A stretch of 44,479 nt of DNA from an uncultured Prevotella sp. (GTDB lineage Bacteria; Bacteroidota; Bacteroidia; Bacteroidales; Bacteroidaceae), in the NCBI GenBank assembly GCA_900316015.1, contig ONBG01000028.1:1-44479 (forward strand). Direction: 5' to 3'. Shown one piece after another: positions 38,901 to 44,479 of the stretch. Both the position numbers and the translations under genes were made by a program. The stretch's first letter is position 1, and every line of letters begins with the position of its first letter. The notes under the pieces were generated by a model, which was not told the origin of the DNA, did not search any database, and worked only from the letters and a program-made list of their open reading frames with translations.

Positions 38901-41424
38901 CATAGACGGGCTTCCCATTCTGGGGGAAGGCTTTGGAACTTTGGTAGAACCAATCGTGGTTCTCGACAACGGGCTTTCTGTCGCTCATAGAGAAGACAAC
39001 GACCTCTTTCCGCAACGTATCCTGCCCACATATTGCAACCAGATGATGGACACCGGAGCTGAGTCCGGTCAGATGACTGTTGGCGATCACCTCATTGGCT
39101 TTCCCCGTATACGACTTTCCATCAAGGGTATAGTTGACCAATCCTGGGATCTCCTCTCCTGCGTTGTTCTTGTAGGAGAAGCGAATGGTTTTCAGGCTAT
39201 CCCGCAAGACCTTGTCGGGAAGGTCGCAACTGAAGGCGGTAGGATGGGTACTCAAGGGAAGATGGATCTCACCCTCATGGCTCTCCCCGGCATGATCCGT
39301 CACAAGGGCATGGATCACGAAATCATAGAAGCGGGGATACTTGGCATCGATATCCTCGGGCAAGACCATGGGCACCTTCACCACGAACTGACCTTGAGCA
39401 TCGGTCTGGAGGGTGTCCTCAGCCAAGGTCCTGGTATCGTTCTTCCCACGATACCACCACCAGAAAGAAGGCCTTCGCTGGACAGAGAACTTCACCTTGG
39501 CACCTTGTACGGGAACACCGGCATAACTGTGTGCCCGTCCAGTAAGGCGTAGGGTATCACCCGACTGGTATCCTGTCGTGACCTTATCAAACTCCACCTC
39601 ATAAGTTGGACGTTTGTAATCCTCTACGGAGAAAGAAGTCCAGCCCTGGGATGGACCGGTACAGGTAATCGTATACTGTCCTGTCAGTCCTGCCGAGGGA
39701 AGGATGAAGTCGGCCGAGGCTGTTCCATATGAGTCCGTCTCCACTCGCTGTGTCCTTACCTCCTTGTGATTGGCATCCCTTAAGGTAAGGATGAGGTTGA
39801 CGGAGGGCAAGACGGATAGGTCCTGATGGTCCTTGTTCCGATAAGCCCATACGGCCACATGCACGGTCTGTCCCCGTCGGTAGATGCTCCGGTCTGTAAA
39901 GAGGCTCGCCTGGTTCGAGTTCTGTTTGCTCTCATGATAAGCGAAGTAGCCACCAAAATTGATCTCTGGTGCAGATACATCCTCATCCGTATAGACATAT
40001 ACCCGGTCGGGAATCCTACCGGAATAGGAAGAGAGCACTTCCCCATCCTTCTCCGTGGTCAGTATCTTGACCTTGTCTCCCTTCCCATAATAATCAGACG
40101 TTATCAGGCGAACCTTGGCACCGGCTACCGGCTGTCCAGTTGTCGCACTGACCACAGCCAAGCGTATTTTCTTGTCTGGAAGCACCTCGCTCAAGACATA
40201 CAGATCGCTGACATGCAACAAGGTACGTTGAGGAGCGATATCTTTGTCGTCTGTCGTCACCTCTACCATGTAGACACCCTTTGCCAATCCCATGATCGTC
40301 ATGGAGTCTGTATTCTCTTGATAGGCGGGCTGTCCAATGTACCGTCGTGTCTGGGTTGCCTGCGGCAACAGAACTGCACCTCTCTTCAAGCTCTCATAAT
40401 CGGCATTCGTTTGAGGGTCCAACTTCGTGTCTCCTTTGACGTTCAGCTTGTAGACATTCATGGTCAAGGAATTGATATTCCGGATCGAGTTGATCCGTAC
40501 CTTGCGGGGCGTGTCGGGCAAGGATAGCTCGTCACCGATATTCACTTGATAGCAAGGACGCGTAAGCTCGCTTTGCGCATTCCTCAGGATATTCATACGT
40601 GACCATCCGCCAACAGCTCCCCACCGGCTCAGCGCATAGTTGATGTAGTTCATCTTATCCTCAGCAGTAGCGTCATTGCTTTGCTCCATCAAGCGATAAC
40701 GGGCAATGGCTAACTCGCCACACTCGCGCAAGTCAGCATATACCTTCATCAAAGAGTCGACACGTTGCATATATTTCGACTTGCGGATCTCGGCTACATT
40801 GTCGTTTTCATCCTGTTCCAAGAGCTTCACTGCGCAAATACAGGCAGCCGGACGATTATGGTGAGACAGGTAATAGTCGTGCAACGTCTGATAGTCATTC
40901 GTCTCAAAACCGATGACATGCAACAGGTCGTCATAAAAGATCTTGCTATCGCCACCCTTGATGAGCAACGGCTCATACTCGTCGGAGGAATGCTTCGCCA
41001 AGACATCCGGATGTGCCATCGCCTTCTTGTAATACTGCTTCATGAGTGCTAACGAGGATTCTACCAATGGGTTCATCTCATAGATCTTCCCCAAGGCGCA
41101 GTCGTAAACGGCGGCAAGGGCAAGGTCTCCTGCCTGTGCCCGCTCTTCCTTTGCCAACAGTCGGCTGATCTCTGCTTCCAAGGAATCTGGGGCGATGTTC
41201 GTGTTCAGACTTGCCTTCTGCAACTCTGCTTTCAGGAGATGGCCATACCGCTTTTCCACAGTTGCCTTTTGGGCGATCTGGTCCAATACCTCCATTTCAG
41301 ACTTGGGCAAATCCTTGCGCTGCAATTCCGCAAACCGTTTCCACAATCCTGTATAGCTATCAGCTTGGGTCAAGGAGGGCACTAAGAAGAACCCGATGAC
41401 CATCAACAGTATCCATTTTTTCAT
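35923..41424 (-). CDS. alpha-2-macroglobulin family protein without thioester
   Basis: A 1833-residue secreted protein with a signal peptide (WILLMVIGFFLVPSLTQA). An N-terminal helical region of about 300 residues is followed by macroglobulin domains, among them MG2 (DRSIYRRGQTVHVAVWAYRN), a bait-like segment near residue 1100 rich in Ala, Pro and Glu, the A2M signature FTLPESVTTWRFLGLAHD, a helical TED domain with NPDGSWSWWPGMPGSLY, and a receptor-binding-like end. The thioester motif CxEQ, expected shortly before the TED helices, is absent: the place reads ALSSPTTDDVISQ. Bacterial relatives trap proteases in the envelope; forms without thioester would act by conformation only. The start at 41490 is open, but 41424 precedes the signal peptide. 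Confidence 0.9.
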   Translation of the reverse strand: MKKWILLMVIGFFLVPSLTQADSYTGLWKRFAELQRKDLPKSEMEVLDQIAQKATVEKRYGHLLKAELQKASLNTNIAPDSLEAEISRLLAKEERAQAGDLALAAVYDCALGKIYEMNPLVESSLALMKQYYKKAMAHPDVLAKHSSDEYEPLLIKGGDSKIFYDDLLHVIGFETNDYQTLHDYYLSHHNRPAACICAVKLLEQDENDNVAEIRKSKYMQRVDSLMKVYADLRECGELAIARYRLMEQSNDATAEDKMNYINYALSRWGAVGGWSRMNILRNAQSELTRPCYQVNIGDELSLPDTPRKVRINSIRNINSLTMNVYKLNVKGDTKLDPQTNADYESLKRGAVLLPQATQTRRYIGQPAYQENTDSMTIMGLAKGVYMVEVTTDDKDIAPQRTLLHVSDLYVLSEVLPDKKIRLAVVSATTGQPVAGAKVRLITSDYYGKGDKVKILTTEKDGEVLSSYSGRIPDRVYVYTDEDVSAPEINFGGYFAYHESKQNSNQASLFTDRSIYRRGQTVHVAVWAYRNKDHQDLSVLPSVNLILTLRDANHKEVRTQRVETDSYGTASADFILPSAGLTGQYTITCTGPSQGWTSFSVEDYKRPTYEVEFDKVTTGYQSGDTLRLTGRAHSYAGVPVQGAKVKFSVQRRPSFWWWYRGKNDTRTLAEDTLQTDAQGQFVVKVPMVLPEDIDAKYPRFYDFVIHALVTDHAGESHEGEIHLPLSTHPTAFSCDLPDKVLRDSLKTIRFSYKNNAGEEIPGLVNYTLDGKSYTGKANEVIANSHLTGLSSGVHHLVAICGQDTLRKEVVVFSMSDRKPVVENHDWFYQSSKAFPQNGKPVYVQIGSSDPDQHIFYTIFSGKAVLEHGVIKQSNALTTRHFSYKEEYGNGILITYAWVKGGKLYHHEAGIQRPLPDKHLTVKWTTFRDKLTPGQKEEWTLTITRPDGKPAKAQLLATLYDQSLDPIKKHDWTFAPSLFQNLPSARWWGGYFNATGLYGFQGFKPLQENELDFTHFDTTVFNFIPVAQEEVMVMGSGKPSHRSRTMAKTSLMNVMIKKDSAVKPEAAPPVGATAEMVEDSEETAASGQVRENLNETAFFYPALETDDKGNVAVRFTLPESVTTWRFLGLAHDAEMDYGYIDGKAVAQKTVMVQPNMPRFLRTGDQAQLATRISNTSDKQASGVATLQLIDPATERVVFTQRHPFQVMTHETTTVGFDVDMDRVKSYENSLLVCKITAAGKGFSDGEQHYLPIMPEQEQVVTTVPFTQHGAGTEQIDLTKLFPTGSKDKKLTVEYTNNPTWLMIQALPALSSPTTDDVISQAAAYYSNSMAGHLLKSASQIQSTIELWKQEKGTETSLIGQLEKDQDLKTLVLDETPWVMDAKKETDQKQQLLQYFDESALGYRLSSSLSKMKKLQNPDGSWSWWPGMPGSLYMTTAVSEMMVRLNALIGKQDDTSTLLYAAFRYMGKKIAEEVAEMKKAEKKGVKNVRPSETAVHYLYLCALDGRKLPASQQSDVAYLVQHLAKQPTAFTIYGKALAAVIFGKSSHDTALAKQYLQSLMEYSVYRKETGRYFDTPKAYYSWFDYRIPTQVAAIEALKLLRPQDYQTIEEMQRWLLQEKRTTSWSTPINSVDAVYAFLDGETGKLSRQGESTVLKVDGKVLETPKETAGLGYVKTTVNGDHVQTFTAEKTSEGTSWGAVYAQFMQKTKEVAKASSGMSIDREIIGGTDQLKVGDKVRVRITIIADRDYDFVQVADKRAACLEPLHQLSGYQGGYYCSPRDNATYYYFDRLSKGKHVLETEYYVDRAGTYSMGTCTVQSAYCPSYGGRSAAQSLTIK

Positions 41425-41456
41425 AACCGAATCTATTCTTGTTTCTTCGACAATGA

Positions 41457-41464
41457 CAAAGATA
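41457..41464 (-). promoter_or_regulatory. candidate -7 box for the macroglobulin operon
   Basis: The minus strand reads TATCTTTG, 32 bases before the ATG at 41424. The distal element is not clear. Confidence 0.5.
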
Positions 41465-41552
41465 AGCAAAAACTTGCACATAGCCATCATTTATTTAGAA
41501 TTATTTTACGGTATGTCGACATGAGAAAGACCTAAACTAATCGTTTACGACA

Positions 41553-41583
41553 GACAGTTTGTCGGTTTTAAAGACAGATTGTC
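41553..41583 (+). promoter_or_regulatory. paired GACA-N3-TGTC dyads upstream of clpB
   Basis: GACAGTTTGTC at 41553-41563 and GACAGATTGTC at 41573-41583 are two inverted repeats exactly 20 bases apart, 76 bases before the clpB ATG. No TAnnTTTG promoter is present, so clpB may use a dedicated heat-shock promoter and these dyads may be its control element. They are not CIRCE (HrcA) sites. Confidence 0.55.
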
Positions 41584-41659
41584 AGCAATCCACTCGTGGG
41601 CATGCCTTTTGAGAAAGGATCCATGTGAAAAGACAAATCAGAAGAAAGGAGAACAAGAT

Positions 41660-44248
41660 ATGACATTTGACAAATTTACAATCAAAGCTCAGGAGGCCGT
41701 ACAACAGGCGGTCAACACGGCTTCAGGTGCCGGACAGCAGAGTATCGAACCGGTACATTTGCTGAAAGGTGTCCTCTTAAAGGCGGGGGATGTAGTCAAC
41801 TACGTCTTCCAAAAGTTAGGGGTGAACACCGCACAGATCAACACCTTGGTAGACCAGGAGATCTTGCATCTGCCCAAAGTGAGCGGTGGACAGCCTTATC
41901 TCAGCAATGATGCCAATCAGGTGCTGACGAAAGCGCAGGACATTTCTCAGAAAATGGGGGATGAGTTCGTGTCTGTAGAACCGATTCTGTTAGCCTTGCT
42001 GACCGTGAACTCCACCGCAAGCAGGATCCTTAAGGACGCGGGATGCACAGAGAAGGAAATGCTGCAGGCCATCAAAGACCTGCGACAAGGACAGAGCGTG
42101 AAGTCGCAAAGCGCTGACGAGAACTACCAAAGCTTGGAGAAATACGCCAAAAACTTGGTAGATGCGGCACGCCAAGGCAAGCTGGATCCTGTGATCGGGC
42201 GAGACGAGGAGATCCGTAGGGTCTTGCAAATTCTGTCCCGAAGGACGAAGAACAACCCGATCCTGATCGGTGAACCGGGTACCGGTAAGACTGCCATCGT
42301 AGAGGGATTGGCAGAACGGATCGTACGAGGGGATGTCCCGGAGAACCTGAAAGACAAACAGCTTTATTCACTTGACATGGGCGCCTTGGTAGCTGGCGCA
42401 AAATATAAAGGTGAGTTTGAGGAACGGCTGAAGAGTGTCATCAAGGAGGTGACCAACAGCAATGGGAACATCATCCTCTTCATCGACGAGATCCACACGC
42501 TCGTAGGAGCCGGCGGTGGCGAAGGTGCCATGGACGCTGCCAACATCTTGAAGCCTGCCTTGGCACGCGGGGAACTGCGCGCCATCGGCGCAACGACCTT
42601 GAACGAGTACCAAAAGTACTTCGAGAAAGACAAGGCACTTGAACGGAGATTCCAGACAGTTATGGTGGACGAGCCTTCGGAAGTGGATGCCATCAGTATC
42701 CTCCGGGGTCTGAAAGAGCGGTACGAGAACCATCATAAGGTGCGGATACAGGATGATGCCTGCATCGCTGCCGTCAAGCTATCGGAACGGTACATCACCG
42801 ATCGGTTCCTTCCTGACAAAGCCATCGACCTGATGGATGAGGCGGCTGCTAAGTTGCGCATGGAGCGAGACTCCGTGCCAGAGGAGTTGGACGAGATCAC
42901 CCGTAAACTGAAACAGTTGGAGATCGAGCGTGAAGCCATCAAACGGGAGAACGACGAACCGAAGATCGCACAATTGGACAAGGAAATCGCTGAACTGAAA
43001 GACAAGGAGCATACGTTCCGCGCTAAATGGGAAAGCGAGAAGGGACTGGTCAACAAGATCCAACAGGACAAGCAGGAGATGGAGGACCTGAAGTTCGAAG
43101 CAGAACGGGCAGAACGCGAAGGCAATTACGAACGTGTCGCAGAAATCCGCTACGGCAAGCTGAAAAGCCTGCAGGATGATATCAACAACATTCAGTTGCA
43201 GTTAAAGGCTACGCAAGGTGGGGCTGCCATGGTTCGCGAGGAGGTAACCGCTGACGATATCGCCGAAGTGGTAAGCCGCTGGACGGGCATACCTGTGACC
43301 CGGATGATGCAGAGCGAGCGCGAGAAGCTCCTTCATTTGGAGGAAGAACTCCACAAGCGTGTCATCGGACAGGACGAGGCTATCAAGGCGGTCAGCGATG
43401 CCGTAAGGCGCTCACGGGCAGGGCTGCAAGACCCGAAGCGACCCATCGCCTCTTTCATCTTCTTAGGCACAACTGGTGTCGGAAAGACAGAATTGGCAAA
43501 GGCATTGGCTGAGTACTTGTTCAACGATGAGTCGATGATGACGCGTATCGACATGAGTGAGTACATGGAGAAGTACAGTGTGTCTCGACTGATCGGTGCG
43601 CCTCCAGGCTACGTAGGCTATGACGAAGGCGGACAGCTCACGGAGGCCGTGCGCCGGAAACCGTACAGTGTTGTCCTCTTCGATGAGATTGAAAAGGCTC
43701 ACCCCGACGTGTTCAACATCCTGCTGCAGGTCTTGGACGATGGTCGGCTGACCGATAACAAAGGACGGACGGTCAACTTCAAGAATACCATCATCATCAT
43801 GACATCGAACCTCGGCAGTCAAATGATCCGCGAGAAGATGGAGGAATGCCACGACGTGATGACACCTCGCGAGACGGACGAGATGAGAAAGCAATTGTTG
43901 GAGATGCTGAAAAAGCAGATCCGACCTGAGTTCTTGAACCGTATCGACGACATTATCATGTTCCTGCCACTGACCAAGAAGCAGATCGCTGAGGTGGTTC
44001 GCTTGCAGATGCACCAGGTACAGAAAATGCTGGAGCCACAAGGCTTTACCCTCCAGGTGACCGACAAGGCCGTCAACTACCTGGCTGAGGTCGGATACGA
44101 CCCTGAGTTCGGTGCGCGCCCTGTCAAGAGGGCTATCCAGAACTATGTGCTCAACGACCTCTCGAAGAAGTTGTTGGCAGAAGAGGTGATGCGTGACAAG
44201 CCCATCGTCATTGATGCCAACGACAAGGGGCTGGTCTTCAGCAACTAA
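41660..44248 (+). CDS. clpB: ATP-dependent disaggregase ClpB
   Basis: An 862-residue AAA+ chaperone that, with DnaK, pulls aggregated proteins apart. The Clp N-domain covers about residues 1-145. The first AAA module has Walker [10 protein letters not shown] and Walker [16 protein letters not shown]; the coiled-coil M-domain that marks ClpB runs from about 405 to 525 (charged Glu/Lys heptads); the second AAA module has GTTGVGKTE and [15 protein letters not shown], and the pore loop [13 protein letters not shown]. The frame is open to 41579, but [17 protein letters not shown] at 41660 is the family start. It is a single gene, divergent from the macroglobulin operon. Confidence 0.96.
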   Translation: MTFDKFTIKAQEAVQQAVNTASGAGQQSIEPVHLLKGVLLKAGDVVNYVFQKLGVNTAQINTLVDQEILHLPKVSGGQPYLSNDANQVLTKAQDISQKMGDEFVSVEPILLALLTVNSTASRILKDAGCTEKEMLQAIKDLRQGQSVKSQSADENYQSLEKYAKNLVDAARQGKLDPVIGRDEEIRRVLQILSRRTKNNPILIGEPGTGKTAIVEGLAERIVRGDVPENLKDKQLYSLDMGALVAGAKYKGEFEERLKSVIKEVTNSNGNIILFIDEIHTLVGAGGGEGAMDAANILKPALARGELRAIGATTLNEYQKYFEKDKALERRFQTVMVDEPSEVDAISILRGLKERYENHHKVRIQDDACIAAVKLSERYITDRFLPDKAIDLMDEAAAKLRMERDSVPEELDEITRKLKQLEIEREAIKRENDEPKIAQLDKEIAELKDKEHTFRAKWESEKGLVNKIQQDKQEMEDLKFEAERAEREGNYERVAEIRYGKLKSLQDDINNIQLQLKATQGGAAMVREEVTADDIAEVVSRWTGIPVTRMMQSEREKLLHLEEELHKRVIGQDEAIKAVSDAVRRSRAGLQDPKRPIASFIFLGTTGVGKTELAKALAEYLFNDESMMTRIDMSEYMEKYSVSRLIGAPPGYVGYDEGGQLTEAVRRKPYSVVLFDEIEKAHPDVFNILLQVLDDGRLTDNKGRTVNFKNTIIIMTSNLGSQMIREKMEECHDVMTPRETDEMRKQLLEMLKKQIRPEFLNRIDDIIMFLPLTKKQIAEVVRLQMHQVQKMLEPQGFTLQVTDKAVNYLAEVGYDPEFGARPVKRAIQNYVLNDLSKKLLAEEVMRDKPIVIDANDKGLVFSN

Positions 44249-44272
44249 GCTGATGACAGGAGTGACCTTGCT

Positions 44273-44360
44273 AAAGGTTATCTCCCGTCGTCCAATAGGT
44301 AACCTATCAGCGCGTAAAAGGTCATCTCCTGTAAGCCAATAGGTTATCTTTCAGAAAATG
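44273..44360. repeat. tandem array of four degenerate 22-bp repeats
   Basis: Four units of exactly 22 bp start at 44273, 44295, 44317 and 44339, sharing AAAGGTTATCTCCTGT with changes; the second and fourth start ATAGGT. This is the same family as at 177-286. It begins 24 bases behind the clpB stop. Confidence 0.75.
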
Positions 44361-44479
44361 CTTGTAAAGCACTGATAAACAGGTGTAGTTTACTGGATTT
44401 AGTTGACAACTTCTGATGTTAATAACTAAATGGGTTGTCACGTTTATTCGCTACGTTCCGGATAAGTTTACAGTCCTTT
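44361..44479. other. intergenic tail at the right edge
   Basis: No gene is visible. TGACAAC (44404-44410) and GTTGTCA (44434-44440) form a 7-bp inverted repeat around 23 bases, which could be an operator for a gene beyond the edge. No TAnnTTTG box is seen. Confidence 0.4.

Noticed and set aside
39826-40527. 233-codon plus-strand frame inside the macroglobulin gene
   Set aside because: It is a shadow of a long coding region with signal peptide and domain structure. It has no start context and no recognisable family.
41521-41659. CIRCE (HrcA) element before clpB
   Set aside because: The dyads have 4-bp arms and 3-base spacers. They do not match the 9-bp arms and 9-base spacer of CIRCE.

Overview
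The window is a stretch of a Bacteroidota chromosome, most likely a member of the Prevotellaceae. Three things point there. Two type IX secretion components (PorE-like and PorQ) are present. There is a lut lactate operon, an ExbB/ExbD/TonB set, a macroglobulin-type surface protein and DUF6249/DUF5056 proteins around an ECF sigma factor. Most recognisable promoters have the Bacteroidota form TTTG, then 19-21 bases, then TAnnTTTG, and ribosome binding sites are not obvious. There is no phage, insertion sequence or CRISPR array that I can support.

Layout. 1-441: a 22-bp tandem repeat array and noncoding DNA. 442-3924 (+): four overlapping genes for a 3-amino-sugar and its transfer (FdtA-like isomerase, FemAB/GNAT acyltransferase, FdtB-like aminotransferase, family 2 glycosyltransferase). 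3951-6656 (-): lutABC. 6941-11136 (+): topB and porE. 11133-12882 (-): DUF6249 membrane protein, ECF sigma factor and DUF5056 protein. 12986-15576 (+): RNA methyltransferase, thyA, folA. 15664-16158 (-): flavodoxin. 16441-17565 (+): a short MetE-like methyltransferase. 17605-18105 (-): Lrp/AsnC regulator. 18216-20648 (-): exbB, a four-helix membrane protein and two exbD genes, just behind tRNA-Ser(GGA). 20834-23322 (-): tatD, a conserved unknown and a polyprenyl synthase. 23358-24077 (-): tonB. 24200-25846 (+): porQ and cmk. 26034-27722 (+): an AspT/YidE-type transporter. 28188-29063 (-): an AraC regulator. 29261-30637 (+): a MATE exporter behind a riboswitch-like leader. 30696-31031 (+): a secreted HMA-like protein. 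31177-33421 (-): one long MG2/TonB-plug gene broken in a run of seven G. 33980-41424 (-): alpha-2-macroglobulin, DUF1573 and ispH as one operon. 41660-44248 (+): clpB, followed by a second 22-bp repeat array.

The strongest unexplained signal is the 5' leader of the MATE gene (29167-29236). It carries a 9-bp closing stem, the purine-riboswitch junction signatures GTTTCTAC and GACT, and GG/CC loops able to kiss, and it starts at the predicted transcription start. Other points for a second look are the G7 frameshift, the 22-bp repeat family at both window ends, the cluster of dyads and phased repeats between the transporter and the AraC gene (27772-28108), an orphan promoter with an AT-rich noncoding tract near 33.7 kb, and paired GACA-N3-TGTC dyads before clpB. 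All calls were made by reading the sequence; no database search was run.
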